DNA of 64,000 bases, taken from contig CAVWSF010000003.1 in assembly GCA_963757605.1 (NCBI GenBank), positions 372,001 through 436,000 of the forward strand, in the 5' to 3' direction. Below are positions 49,369-63,399 of this stretch, one piece after another (the stretch's first letter is position 1; every line of letters starts with the position of its first letter). This DNA comes from JAICJC01 sp963757605. Its GTDB lineage: Bacteria; Actinomycetota; Thermoleophilia; Gaiellales; JAICJC01. The position numbers and the translations under genes are program-made. The notes beneath the pieces are model-generated. The model worked only from the letters and a program-made list of their open reading frames with translations, searched no databases and had not been told where the DNA came from.

Positions 49369-49435
49369 CGCGTCAGCTCCTCTTCCATGAATGCAGTGGT
49401 GAACGCGATAGTGGTGAGACGGCCGGCGACCAGCG

Positions 49436-53098
<3,663 letters not shown>

Positions 53099-53260
53099 AG
53101 CGTCGCCTCCCGCGGGGCTAGTGGGGGAACTCAGGAGCGTGGTACCGGACCAAGGCGCAACCCCGAAGGGTAGCAGGGGGGAACCTTGCCCGCAAAGGAC
53201 AGGCGGTCGCGCCGCCGGCGGAGCGAATTTCTCGTCCCCGCAGCAGCGCTATCTCGGCTC

Positions 53261-53288
53261 ACTATACCGCGATCACCCTCCGCGTCAA
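53261..53288 (-). promoter_or_regulatory. rpoBC promoter TTGACG-N16-TATAGT
   Basis: TTGACG (53288-53283) and TATAGT (53266-53261) with 16 bases between are the strongest promoter in the window. Transcription should start near 53254. The leader to rpoB contains a small ACCC-TTCG-GGGT hairpin. The promoter makes rpoBC independent of rplJL, which lie about 10 kb away. Confidence 0.8.
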
Positions 53289-53362
53289 GGCAACTACGTG
53301 CGGATGGTCACGAGAGCGCGAGCCTCAAGCGGGGCCCCCGCGGGGCCGATCTCCAGCGCGAG

Positions 53363-54037
53363 ATGATCTTCCTTCTGCTCATCTACCTGCTCCCCGTGCT
53401 CGCGCTCATCGGGGTCGTCATCCTCGGGCTGGTCGGCCTCGCCAAAGGCGGCCTCCGCGGTGCGATGGCGAGCGGCGGGTTCGCCGGCGCGGGCGTCGCC
53501 GTCGGCATGTTCGTCTTCTCCGCGGCCGGCTGGTTCGACTGGCTGGCGGGCGGCCCGACGCGCACGACCCGCAACTGGTTCGAGCTGATCGTGCTCGTCG
53601 CCGGGCCGATCGTGCCGCTGGTGTGGCGGGTCGCGATGCGGCGCCTGCCGACGCTCCGGCACATCGCCGTCGGGATCGCCGCGGTCGCGATCCTCGTCCT
53701 CGCCGGCAGCATCCCGGACACGATCGACCAGCGCAGCTGGGTGGCCATGGGCAGCGCGACCGGCGACGCCGGCTTCCGGTACGACCGCCGTCACAACGTG
53801 CTCGTCGTCGACCTGCGGCGCGACTGGGACTACAACTCCCAGAGGCGGCTCGGCGTGGCCTGTGGTGACGCACACGGCGACCGTCGCGCCACCGGCAGCC
53901 GTCGCACCGTGATGCACCTCGACGGCACGTCGCTGGCTCTCGACGCCGTCGGCGAGTGCAAGGTGCTCGACCCGCACATGGGCCTGTACGAGAACGACCT
54001 CGCCAACCGCGCGTTTCTGCATCGCGCCGACGTCTGA
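53363..54037 (+). CDS. Membrane protein of unknown function
   Basis: A 224-residue protein from ATG 53363 with four membrane segments (FLLLIYLLPVLALIGVVILG, GGFAGAGVAVGMFVFSAAGW, WFELIVLVAGPIVPLVWRV, IAVGIAAVAILVLAGSI) and a soluble C-terminal 80 residues with two Cys. No family is recognised. It is divergent from rpoB. An upstream GTG or ATG in the same frame would add a basic region overlapping the rpoBC promoter and is less likely. Confidence 0.6.
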   Translation: MIFLLLIYLLPVLALIGVVILGLVGLAKGGLRGAMASGGFAGAGVAVGMFVFSAAGWFDWLAGGPTRTTRNWFELIVLVAGPIVPLVWRVAMRRLPTLRHIAVGIAAVAILVLAGSIPDTIDQRSWVAMGSATGDAGFRYDRRHNVLVVDLRRDWDYNSQRRLGVACGDAHGDRRATGSRRTVMHLDGTSLALDAVGECKVLDPHMGLYENDLANRAFLHRADV

Positions 54038-54080
54038 GCTCGGCCGGGGCGGCGTTGTGGGCGGCTTCCGGCGCCGACAC

Positions 54081-54287
54081 TTGTCGGTCACCTGGAACGA
54101 CACGAGCGCCGCGGGTCGGCGCGGGCACCGGCAGTTGTCGGTGAGCTGAAACGACAATCGGAGGTTTCCGTGACCGTCGTGTGCGCTCGCGCGTCGGCGG
54201 CGTGACAGCTCGCGCCGGCCAGGCCCGGCCGCGGTCGTCACATGACGGTCACAGAACCCCGCAAGTGTCGTTTCACTCGCCCGACAA
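54081..54287. repeat. Palindromic 22-bp repeat cluster 2 (three copies)
   Basis: In the 322-base gap between two convergent genes the same core as cluster 1 occurs three times: 54081-54102 and 54135-54156 in minus orientation, 54266-54287 in plus orientation. The ends TGTCG and CGACA are kept in all; the middle varies. No gene is seen in the gap. Confidence 0.75.
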
Positions 54288-54359
54288 GTGACGGCCGCCC
54301 CGTCACCGACGACGACCCGCGCCGCTCGCGTCGCGGGCATACCGGCGAACCGCGAACGC

Positions 54360-55598
54360 CTAGTCGCCCGGGTCGGCGTACGCCTCGGCGTGCGCGCGGG
54401 CGATGACGGCGGCCAGCGGCTCTCCCAGCGCCCGCCGGAAGATGCGCCGCAGCCGCTCGGGCGAGAACCAGCCGCCGCCTTCGCGCCGGAACTCGGCCGC
54501 CAGGCGGTGGAGCCCTGCGACGCCGTGGCGGCTGACGACGGCCCGGGTCACGGCCGCCCCGTCGTCGTAGGCGAGCTGGATCGGGCCGGCGGCGTGCAGC
54601 TGCCACTGGTTGGGGATCGCCCACGCCCACCGGGTCACGGTCGGGTACCCGGCCCGGTAGGCCGCGGCGAGCGGGGCGCCGGTGCGTGGGCCGCCGGCCC
54701 GGCGGTCGTACTCGTCCTCCTCGTAGCGCGCGAGGCCCTCCATGAAGCTGAGCGGCACCCCTCGCACGAGCCCGGCGCTCGCCACGTGCGTGAGCTCGTG
54801 GACGACGACGCCGCGCGCGCCGACCTCGTCGGCCCGGTGCCACGCCGGCACGTCGATGAAGATCATGCCGCGGTACTCCGCGCCCACCGCCTCGTGCGGG
54901 AACGTGATGCGGGCGACGTCCTCCGCCTGGCGCCAGTCGCGGATGAGGAAGATGACCGGCGTGCGGTCGAACCCGGGCGGGGCGTAGCGCGAGACCAGTT
55001 GCGGGAACGCCTCCGCGGCGACCTCGGCCCGGCTCACGTCCTCGGCCGGCGCCGCGGCCGCGTTCACGACCAGCGCGTCGGCGCCCGACACGTAGCGGGC
55101 GTGCGGGATCGCGCTCAGGCCGTCGCGGGCGATGCCGGCGCCGGCTCGGCGCGACTCGTAGGCGACGACCCGCCAGCCCCCTGCCCCGCGGCGCAGCCGG
55201 ACCTGGATGCCGCCGAAGCCGACCGCCGCGTTCCCCGCCCCTGGCCCCAGCCGCCCGCGCACGGTCACGAGCACGCTCGCCGATCCGGGCGCGTCGGAGG
55301 GCCGCGACGCCGCGACGCCCTGGACGTCGTGGGCCGGGATCGAGCCCAGCCACCGCTCGAGCTCCTCCAGCGAACGGCGGCCGGCCGGCGTGCGCGGGCT
55401 CGCGAGGCCGGCGACCGGCCGGCCGGCTGCGGCGCCGCGGACGTAGCGGAGCGCGACGGAGCGGACCGCGGCCCCGCCCAGCGGCGTCGCGGCGGCCAGC
55501 GTGGTCGGCGCGGCGGAGCTCGACGGCGATGCCTGGCTCGAGCTGCACCCGGCCGCGAGGGCGGCGGCGAGCACGATCGCCGGCACGCCGCGAACCAT
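54360..55598 (-). CDS. Lipoprotein zinc metallopeptidase, MA clan
   Basis: A 412-residue surface lipoprotein (lipobox ALAAGC, Cys about residue 18). The catalytic zinc motif HELTH occurs in GVVVHELTHVASAG (about residue 275), with a downstream Glu in FMEGLARYEEDEYDR as probable third ligand, as in peptidase MA/gluzincins. The N-terminal half resembles a secreted accessory domain. ATG overlaps the oppF stop (TAATG), so it is co-translated with the importer and may release peptides for it. Confidence 0.75.
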   Translation of the reverse strand: MVRGVPAIVLAAALAAGCSSSQASPSSSAAPTTLAAATPLGGAAVRSVALRYVRGAAAGRPVAGLASPRTPAGRRSLEELERWLGSIPAHDVQGVAASRPSDAPGSASVLVTVRGRLGPGAGNAAVGFGGIQVRLRRGAGGWRVVAYESRRAGAGIARDGLSAIPHARYVSGADALVVNAAAAPAEDVSRAEVAAEAFPQLVSRYAPPGFDRTPVIFLIRDWRQAEDVARITFPHEAVGAEYRGMIFIDVPAWHRADEVGARGVVVHELTHVASAGLVRGVPLSFMEGLARYEEDEYDRRAGGPRTGAPLAAAYRAGYPTVTRWAWAIPNQWQLHAAGPIQLAYDDGAAVTRAVVSRHGVAGLHRLAAEFRREGGGWFSPERLRRIFRRALGEPLAAVIARAHAEAYADPGD

Positions 55599-56631
55599 TA
55601 GCCGTCCGGCTGCGAGGCGGCCGTCGCGGCGGGGGTGTCGGCGATGTTCAGCGGGTGATGACAGGCGGCCAGATGCCCGGCCCCACCATGCGGCACGAGG
55701 GGCGGCTCCTCGGCCGTGCAGATCTCGGTCGCATACCGGCAGCGGGGGTGGAAGCGGCAGCCGGTCGGCGGCGAGATCGGGCTGGGGACGTCGCCCACGA
55801 GCACGATCCGCTCGCGCTTGGCCGAGAGGTCCGGATCGGGCACCGGGACGGCCGAGAGCAGCGCCTCGGTATAGGGGTGCACGGGCCGCCGGTAGAGCTC
55901 CTCGGCCGGCGAGATCTCCACGATCTTGCCCAGGTACATGACCGCGATCCGGTCGGAGACGTGTCGCACGACGCCCAGGTCGTGGGCGATGAAGACGTAG
56001 GTGAGCGACAGCTCGTCCTGGAGGTCGTCGAGCAGGTTGATCACCTGCGCCTGGATCGAGACGTCGAGCGCCGAGACCGGCTCGTCGGCGACGACGAGCT
56101 TCGGGCGAAGCGCGAGCGCGCGGGCGACGCCGATCCGCTGCCGCTGGCCGCCGGAGAACTCGTGCGGATAGCGGTTGTAGTGCTCGGGCGAGAGGCCCAC
56201 CAGCTCGAGCAGCTCCTGCACGCGGGCCCTGATCTCCTTGGCGTCGCCCAGCCCATGGATGCGAAGCGGCGTGCCGATGATCGAGCCGACGCGCTTTCGC
56301 GGGTTGAGCGAGGCGTACGGATCCTGGAAGACCATCTGCATCTCGCGGCTGATCGGGCGCAGATCGCTCCGCGAGAGGTGGGAGATGTCGCGGCCCTCGA
56401 ACTCCACCTTCCCGGCGGTGAGCTCGTGGAGGCGAACGATGCAGCGGCCCAGGGTCGACTTGCCGCAGCCCGACTCGCCGACGAGCCCGAGCGTCTCGCC
56501 GGCGCGCACCTCGAACGAGACGTCGTCGACGGCGTGCACGCGGGCCACCTCGCGCTGGATGACGACACCCTTCTTGATCGGGAAGTACTTGCGCACGCCC
56601 TCCGCACGGATGAGCGGGGTGCCGTTGGCGC

Positions 56632-56635
<4 letters not shown>
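55598..56635 (-). CDS. Oligopeptide ABC importer ATPase, OppF type
   Basis: A 345-residue ATPase: Walker A GESGCGKST, signature LSGGQ variant as FSGGQRQRIGVARAL, Walker B LVVADEPVSALD, and the OppD/F C-terminal Cys cluster CRFHPRCRYATEIC, which may hold an iron-sulfur or zinc centre. YFPIKKGVV near the start is typical of OppF. GTG start at 56635 overlaps the native oppD stop. Confidence 0.93.
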
Positions 56636-57660
<1,025 letters not shown>

Positions 57661-57661
<1 letters not shown>

Positions 57662-58632
57662 CAGGCGAGCCGGATCCGCGGGTCGAGCCAGGCGTAGGCG
57701 ATGTCGACGAGCGCGTTCGCGAGCACGATGAAGAACGCGCCGTAGACGACCGTCGCCATGATGACCGGGAGGTCGAGGTTGGTGAGCGACTGGTAGGTCA
57801 GGAACCCCACGCCGTGGATGCCGAACACGACCTCGGTCAGAAGGACGCCGCCCGCGACGAGCGCGCCGAAGTCGAGGCCGAAGAGGCTCACGAACGTGAT
57901 CATCGAGGTGCGCAGGGTGTGGCGCACGAGCACCTGCCGCTCGGACAGGCCCTTGGCCCGGGCCGTGCGGACGTAGTCCTCGTTCTGGATCTCGAGCACG
58001 CTCGCCCGCAGCACCCGCGCGTAGAGCCCGATGTAGAGGACCGACAGCGTGATCCACGGGATGAGGAGGCCCTTGAACCACAGGAACGGATCCTGCGTGA
58101 ACGGCGTGTAGCCGAGGCCCGGCACCCAGCTGAAGACGAACGAGTCGTGGAACTGGTGCTGGCTGAGAAGGTTCATGACCTCGCCCAGCCAGAAGACCGG
58201 CATCGAGATCCCGATCAGCGCGAGGATCATGAGCAACGGGTCGAAGACGCTGCCCTTCAGCACCGCGGCCGCGACCCCCATGATGACGGCCATCACCACC
58301 CAGATGATCGCCGCCCCGACCACCAGCGACAGGGTGGCGGGCGCGGCGGAGACGATCTCGGGGATGACCGACTGGCCCTGGTTGGAGTACGAGACCAGAT
58401 CGCGGCTGATGAAGAGCTTCTTCATCATGATCACGTACCGCACCGGCACCGGACGGTCGAGCCCGAACTGGTGGCGGATCTCCGTGAGCGCCTGCGGCGA
58501 CGGGTTTCGGCCCGCGATCTGGCGGGCCGGGTCGACGCCCGGCGTCTCGAAGAAGATGAGGAAGACGAGCACCGTGATCACGAACATCACGAGCGCCGTC
58601 CAGAGGATCCGGCGGATGATGAACGTCCCCAT
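57661..58632 (-). CDS. Oligopeptide ABC importer permease, OppB type
   Basis: A 323-residue permease with six membrane helices and the long OppB-type first periplasmic loop (FGLDRPVPVRYVIM). The EAA loop is DYVRTARAKGLSERQVLVRH. Its stop overlaps the oppD start. The order oppC before oppB in the operon is reversed from the usual one. Confidence 0.94.
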
Positions 58633-58635
58633 GGA

Positions 58636-59688
58636 CTAGCCCTCCACCCGCAGCTTCGCGCGCGGGTCGAGGGCGTCGCGGATGCCGTCGCCGAGCACGT
58701 TCAGCGCCAGCACCGTGAGGACGATCATGATGCCCGGCGCGATCGCGACCCAGGGCCGCGTGTAGAGCAGGTTCTGGCCGTCGCTGATGATCGTGCCCCA
58801 GCTCGCCCCGGGCGGCTGGACGCCGACGCCGAGGAACGAGAGCGCCGCCTCGGTCAGGATCGTCGTCGCGATCATGAGCGGCATGAGCACGATCACGACC
58901 GTGATCACGTTGGGCAGGATCTCGGAGAAGATCAGCCTCCGGTTCGAGGCCCCCTGCGCAACTGCCGCCTCGACGAACTCCTTCTCGGCCACCGAGAGCA
59001 CCGAGCCGCGCACGGGCCGGTAGACGTACGGCACGTAGATGAAGCCGATGATCAGGGTCGGCAGCCACAGGCTCGACGCCACGACGTGGATCGGCCCCAC
59101 CTCGAGGCCGTTCGGCGCGGTCAGGAGCACCGTCGCGATGCAGATCGCGAGCAGGTAGACCGGGAACGCCCAGATCACGTCCATGAGCCGCGAGAGCAGC
59201 GAGTCGGTGAGGCCCGAGTAGAAGCCGGCGATGAGCGCCAGCACGGTCGCGATCAAGCACGCCAGGAGCGCCGAGCCGATCCCGATCTCGAGCGAGCTGC
59301 GCCCGCCGTAGAGGATGCGCGCGGCGACGTCGCGGCCCTGCGTGTCCGACCCGAGGAAGTAGTGGTGGATGTCCCACGTCGGCCCGATCGGCGTGACCCC
59401 GAGCTTGAGCACGCCGCCGCCCTGCTCCATCAGCGGCACCTCCTTGCCGTCCACGATCGTCGTGCCGTTCACGTTGTTCACGAACGGGTCGGTGTGGGCG
59501 ATGTGGTTCGCGTAGAACGGCGCGCCGAAGCTCATGACGACGATCACGAGGAAGAGCACGAGTGAGGCGAGCGCGACCCTGTTCCGGCGCAGCCGGCGCC
59601 AGGCGAGCGCCCACGGGCTGCGCCCTGCGACCCGGTCCGGGCCCTGCTCGGGTGTGCCGGCCTGCGGCTCGAGCGCGACTTCAGCCAT
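58636..59688 (-). CDS. Oligopeptide ABC importer permease, OppC type
   Basis: A 350-residue permease. The N-terminal cytoplasmic OppC segment (WALAWRRLRRNRVALASLVL) and the EAA loop (FVEAAVAQGASNRRLIFSEI) are clear, with the ending VLGDGIRDALDPRAK. A periplasmic insert of about 60 residues follows the first helix. A 16-bp hairpin sits between this gene and the binding-protein gene upstream. Confidence 0.94.
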   Translation of the reverse strand: MAEVALEPQAGTPEQGPDRVAGRSPWALAWRRLRRNRVALASLVLFLVIVVMSFGAPFYANHIAHTDPFVNNVNGTTIVDGKEVPLMEQGGGVLKLGVTPIGPTWDIHHYFLGSDTQGRDVAARILYGGRSSLEIGIGSALLACLIATVLALIAGFYSGLTDSLLSRLMDVIWAFPVYLLAICIATVLLTAPNGLEVGPIHVVASSLWLPTLIIGFIYVPYVYRPVRGSVLSVAEKEFVEAAVAQGASNRRLIFSEILPNVITVVIVLMPLMIATTILTEAALSFLGVGVQPPGASWGTIISDGQNLLYTRPWVAIAPGIMIVLTVLALNVLGDGIRDALDPRAKLRVEG

Positions 59689-59706
59689 CCGGATTCACCT
59701 TACCAT

Positions 59707-59743
59707 CGGGGCGGGGCCGCTCAGTGCGAGCGGCCCCGCCCCG
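59707..59743 (-). promoter_or_regulatory. 16-bp hairpin between oppA and oppC
   Basis: A perfect stem (59707-59722 with 59728-59743) and a 5-base loop fill the gap between the binding protein and the permease. There is no T-tract, so it more likely stabilises the oppA mRNA end and lowers downstream expression than terminates fully. Confidence 0.65.
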
Positions 59744-59756
59744 TGCAGGGCTCTCT

Positions 59757-61481
59757 CTACTGCTGCAGCCAGAGCTGGTCGTAGAGGATGTACCACTGCG
59801 GGCTCCACTGGTATCCCTGGACCCGCTTCGACAGGAAGTCGATCTGCTTCGGGTTGTACATGTTGACCCACGGCGCCTGGTCGGTGACCTCGTGGTCGAC
59901 CTCGGCCCAGAGCTGGTTGGCCGCGTCGGGGTCGGTGACGCCGGTCTGAAGGGCCTGGTCCATCTTGGCCTGGATGTCCTTGTCACAGAACTCCGCGATG
60001 TTCGGGCTGGCGTCGCTGTTCGGGTGGATCGAGCCGCACCCGAGGAGCACGTTCAGGAAGTCGGACGGGGCCGGGTAGTCCTGGTACCAGGCCGACCACG
60101 CCACGCTCCACTTGTCCAGGTTCTTCGAGTTCTGCACGAACGGGTACTGGATCGAGCCCGCCAGCACGACGAGCTTGGCCTTGTAGCCGATCTTGTTCAG
60201 GTCGGCGACCATCTGCTCCCCGAACGGCTTGTCCGGCCCGTCGGTGTTGACCACGACGCTCTGGCCGGCCGTGCCGGACTGCTGCACGAGCTGCTTGGCC
60301 TTGGCGATGTCGGGCGCGGTCCACTCGCCGGCGCCGTTCGCTGCGGGATTGGCCGTGTACGGGCAGTACTGCTCGTAGCCGGGGAAGTTCGGTGGCAGGA
60401 TCTGGCAGCTCTCCACTGCCAGCGACGAGCCGCCGGCCAGCTGCACGGCCGCCTTGCGGTCGAACGCGTAGTTGATCGCCTGGCGGGCCTGGAGGTTCGA
60501 GAACGGGGGCCGCTTCGTGTTGAGCGCGAAGTACCAGTCGGCCGTGAGCGCGTTCACGTGCGTCTGGTCGGCGTACTGGGTGCCCAGCTCGTTCAGGCGG
60601 TCGGACGGGATCGAGTCGCCCGCGAACACCACGTCGGCCTGGCCGTTCTCGACGGCCGTTACCTCGTCGGACACCTGGAGGCCGTACTTCTCGACGATCT
60701 TGTCCGGGTAGCCCTCCGGCTGCGCATCGGGGTTCCAGACCTTGAAGTTCGGGTTGCGGACGAGCACCGCTTCCTTGTTCGGGTCATACGACTGCCACAT
60801 GTACGGGCCCGTGCCCGGCGGCACGTTGTTGCCGGTCAGCTTGGGACTGGTGCTCCCCGGAACGACAAACGCGAACGGCAGCGCCAGCTTGTCCAGGAAC
60901 TCCGGATCGGCCGCCGCCAGGTGGATCGTGAGCGTGGAGGCGTTGTCGTCGGCCACGACGCCCTGCGAGAGGTCGCAGCTCTTCGCCGTGCACTTGTCGG
61001 CGCCGACGATGCCCGAGTAGAACGACGTCGGGCCCGGCACCGTGAACTGGCGCTCGAACGTGGTCACGAAATCGCTCGGCTTCATCGTGGTGCCGTCGGA
61101 GAACTTGATGCCCTTCCGGATCTGGAAGGTGTAGGTCTTGCCGCCGTCGGTCGGCTGCGGGATCTCCTCGGCGAGGTCGGGCACGATCTGCGTCCCCTCC
61201 GTCCCGCCCACGCGCTTGAACGCCACGAGCCCGTCGTGGGTGTCGATCAGGAACGCCCACTGCTGCAGCGTGTAGTTCTGGGCCGGGTCGGCAACGCCGA
61301 ACGCCGAGCTCGCGAGGATGGTCAGGGTACCGCCCTTCTGCGGCGTACCGGCGGCCGGAGTGCTGCCGCCGCCGCTGTTGCCGCCGGACGAGCTCGATCC
61401 GCTGCCGCCGCAGCCGGCGGCGACGGCGATCGCCGCGATCGGGATCGTGAGCTTGAACATCCTTCTGAGCAGTTCGCGCAT
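59757..61481 (-). CDS. Oligopeptide-binding lipoprotein, OppA/SBP family 5
   Basis: A 574-residue binding protein. Signal peptide with lipobox (IAVAAGC, Cys about residue 24), Ser/Gly linker, then the family-5 fold: QKGGTLTILASSAF, YTFQIRKGIKFSDGTTMKPS, NNVPPGTGPYMW and RQAINYAFDRK. GAGGAGG upstream of ATG 61481 sets the start. First gene of the importer; the peptide specificity cannot be read, but neighbours suggest cell-wall peptides. Confidence 0.93.
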   Translation of the reverse strand: MRELLRRMFKLTIPIAAIAVAAGCGGSGSSSSGGNSGGGSTPAAGTPQKGGTLTILASSAFGVADPAQNYTLQQWAFLIDTHDGLVAFKRVGGTEGTQIVPDLAEEIPQPTDGGKTYTFQIRKGIKFSDGTTMKPSDFVTTFERQFTVPGPTSFYSGIVGADKCTAKSCDLSQGVVADDNASTLTIHLAAADPEFLDKLALPFAFVVPGSTSPKLTGNNVPPGTGPYMWQSYDPNKEAVLVRNPNFKVWNPDAQPEGYPDKIVEKYGLQVSDEVTAVENGQADVVFAGDSIPSDRLNELGTQYADQTHVNALTADWYFALNTKRPPFSNLQARQAINYAFDRKAAVQLAGGSSLAVESCQILPPNFPGYEQYCPYTANPAANGAGEWTAPDIAKAKQLVQQSGTAGQSVVVNTDGPDKPFGEQMVADLNKIGYKAKLVVLAGSIQYPFVQNSKNLDKWSVAWSAWYQDYPAPSDFLNVLLGCGSIHPNSDASPNIAEFCDKDIQAKMDQALQTGVTDPDAANQLWAEVDHEVTDQAPWVNMYNPKQIDFLSKRVQGYQWSPQWYILYDQLWLQQ

Positions 61482-61548
61482 GCCCCCTCCTCGGGAGAAA
61501 ACTGGTTCGGGAAGACCGAGAGAGTATGACGCCCGCAGGTGCGCGATG

Positions 61549-62271
61549 TTAGGGAGTGGTGACCGCGGCGTGGGCCCGGGCGGCGAGCCGCGCGAGGCCC
61601 TCGGCAGCCGCCGGCGGCGACGAGAGCACGGCCAGGGCGACGCGGTCGTCGCCGTCCTCGACGAGCGCGACGTCGTGAAGCACGGTGTCGAGCATCCCCT
61701 GCTTGCAGGCCACGACCCGGCCGGGGGCCGACAGGTGGCGGGCGATGACGTCGGTGTGGTGGGACTGGGCAAGGCCGTTGAGGACGCGCCGGCAGGCTCC
61801 GAGCGGGATCCCCTCCGCCCGGCCCAGGGCGGCCATGAGCCTCGCCATGTCGCCGGCACAGGTCGTGTTGTCGTCGCCGCGCTCGGCCGCCTCCACGTCC
61901 ATCATGCGCCGCCGCACCGCCGTCCTGGCGAGGCCGAGCTCGCCGGCGAGCGCGTTCACCCGCTCGAAGCCGACGATGTCGAGCAGCGCGTTCGTCGCGG
62001 CGTTGTCCGAGACGGCCAGCATGAGGAGGTCGAGGTCGGCCACTGTCAGCTCGGTGGCCGCGTCGAAGCTCTCGAGCAGCCCTCCCCCGCCCGGCGCCGG
62101 CGTCTCCCCGGCGGGGATCCGGCGGCCGGCGTCCAGCTCGCCCGCCTCGACGGCGGACCACAGGGCGGCCGAGATCAGCACCTTCACCGTGCTCGCGGCC
62201 GGCATCACCGCATCGGCGTTTCGCTCGACCCGGCGGCCGCTCCGAAGGGCGATGGCGGCGTAGGCGATCAG
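61549..62271 (-). CDS. Class A beta-lactamase-like serine hydrolase
   Basis: A protein of about 240 residues with the beta-lactamase/PBP fold: SxxK in AASTVKVL, SDN in LAVSDNAAT, and KQG (for KTG) in VACKQGMLDTVLHD. The Glu region reads MMDVEAAERGDDNTT. No ATG or GTG precedes the first needed strand (IAYAAIALRSGRRVERNAD); the best start is a CTG at 62271 overlapping the stop of the NlpC/P60 gene (CTGA). No signal peptide, so it may act in the cytoplasm on peptides. It may be a peptidase rather than a drug-resistance enzyme. Confidence 0.7.
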   Translation of the reverse strand: MIAYAAIALRSGRRVERNADAVMPAASTVKVLISAALWSAVEAGELDAGRRIPAGETPAPGGGGLLESFDAATELTVADLDLLMLAVSDNAATNALLDIVGFERVNALAGELGLARTAVRRRMMDVEAAERGDDNTTCAGDMARLMAALGRAEGIPLGACRRVLNGLAQSHHTDVIARHLSAPGRVVACKQGMLDTVLHDVALVEDGDDRVALAVLSSPPAAAEGLARLAARAHAAVTTP

Positions 62272-62933
62272 TCTTCGGGCTCGTACACGCGCCGGACTGT
62301 GCGCACCCGCGCCTTCAGATCCTTGGGGTGCGGCTCGTGGACGACCTGGCCTTGCGCCTGGCTGGCGTGGACGATCTGGCCCTCGCCCGTCCAGATCGCG
62401 ATGTGGTCGCCGTAGCAGACGAGGTCGCCCGGCTCGGCCTGGCGCAGCGAGACCTCGCGTCCGACCGTCTCCTGTTGGTCGGCGTTTCGCGGAAGCAGCA
62501 TGCCGAAGCGGCGGTGCACCGCCTGGACGAGGCCCGAGCAGTCGAGCCCCTCGACGGTGAGGCCGCCCCACTCGTACGGCGCGCCGAGGAACATGAGCGC
62601 CGCCTCGGCGATCGCCTCGCCCGACGCTTTGCGCCTCGCGGCGGCGAGCGGCTCGGTGCGAAGGCCCGGAGCGGGAAGCCAGGTGCCCAGGTAGCGGTCG
62701 GCCGCTTGGGGCACGACCACGACGTGCGCGCGGTCCTTCGGCAGCGGGTCGCCGAGCCCGTCGGCCCGCATCCACCCCTCGTAGCCGTCGGCGAGCGTCA
62801 CCTCGGCCCAGCCGTTCGCCCGCTCGCCGACATCGACCGGGTCGGCGAAGAGCACCTGCGTCACCTGCGTCGCGGAGTCGGCGGCCTTGTCGTAGAGGCC
62901 GATGTACGGAAGTACGCAGGACGCCTTTTCCAC
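62268..62933 (-). CDS. NlpC/P60 family peptidase with SH3-like domain
   Basis: A 221-residue cysteine peptidase of the YkfC type, which cuts gamma-D-Glu-diamino acid bonds in cell-wall peptides. An SH3-like region (about residues 20-95, NGWAEVTLADGYEGWM) precedes the catalytic domain: Cys in GLDCSGLVQAVHRRFG, His in YGDHIAIWTG and a following IVHASQ. No signal peptide is seen, fitting a cytoplasmic recycling enzyme like YkfC. GTG 62933 is chosen because TAGAAT ends 6 bases upstream. Confidence 0.85.
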   Translation of the reverse strand: MEKASCVLPYIGLYDKAADSATQVTQVLFADPVDVGERANGWAEVTLADGYEGWMRADGLGDPLPKDRAHVVVVPQAADRYLGTWLPAPGLRTEPLAAARRKASGEAIAEAALMFLGAPYEWGGLTVEGLDCSGLVQAVHRRFGMLLPRNADQQETVGREVSLRQAEPGDLVCYGDHIAIWTGEGQIVHASQAQGQVVHEPHPKDLKARVRTVRRVYEPED

Positions 62934-62939
62934 AGGCAC

Positions 62940-62945
62940 ATTCTA
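62940..62945 (-). promoter_or_regulatory. -10 box (TAGAAT) for leaderless NlpC/P60 gene
   Basis: TAGAAT on the minus strand ends 6 bases before the GTG at 62933. It probably starts the transcript for the hydrolases and perhaps the importer. Confidence 0.55.
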
Positions 62946-63006
62946 CCGGTGCGCGGGATCGCGGGGCGGGACACCCGGCCCCGCGCACCCCACGGCTACC
63001 GCGTAG

Positions 63007-63384
63007 CTACTTGACCTCGACGGTGGCGCCGGCCTCTTCGAGCTTGGCCTTCATCTGGTCGGCCTCCTCGCGGGCGACGCCCTCCTTGACCGCTTTGGGC
63101 ACCTCGTCGGCGACCGCCTTGGCCTCCTTGAGGCCGAGCCCGGTGAGCTCGCGGATCACCTTGATGACCGGGATCTTGCTCTGGCCGGCACTGGTGAGGA
63201 CGACGTCGAAGCTCGTCTTCTCCTCCTCGGCCGCGGCGCCGTCCCCGGCACCGGCACCCGCTCCTGCGACCATGACCGGCGCGGCAGCGGCGGCCGAGAC
63301 GCCCCAGCGCTCCTCGAGCGCCTTCTTGAGCTCGACGAGCTCCATGACCGACATCTCCTCGAGCTGTTCAGGTGTGACTGGCAT
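63007..63384 (-). CDS. rplL: 50S ribosomal protein L7/L12
   Basis: A 125-residue stalk protein that recruits translation factors. The N-terminal dimerisation helix, an Ala/Gly hinge (VMVAGAGAGAGDGAAAEEEK) and the C-terminal factor-binding domain (IPVIKVIRELTGLGLKEAKA) are all present. It follows rplJ by 15 bases. Confidence 0.98.
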   Translation of the reverse strand: MPVTPEQLEEMSVMELVELKKALEERWGVSAAAAAPVMVAGAGAGAGDGAAAEEEKTSFDVVLTSAGQSKIPVIKVIRELTGLGLKEAKAVADEVPKAVKEGVAREEADQMKAKLEEAGATVEVK

Positions 63385-63399
63385 GCATGACTCCTTGTC

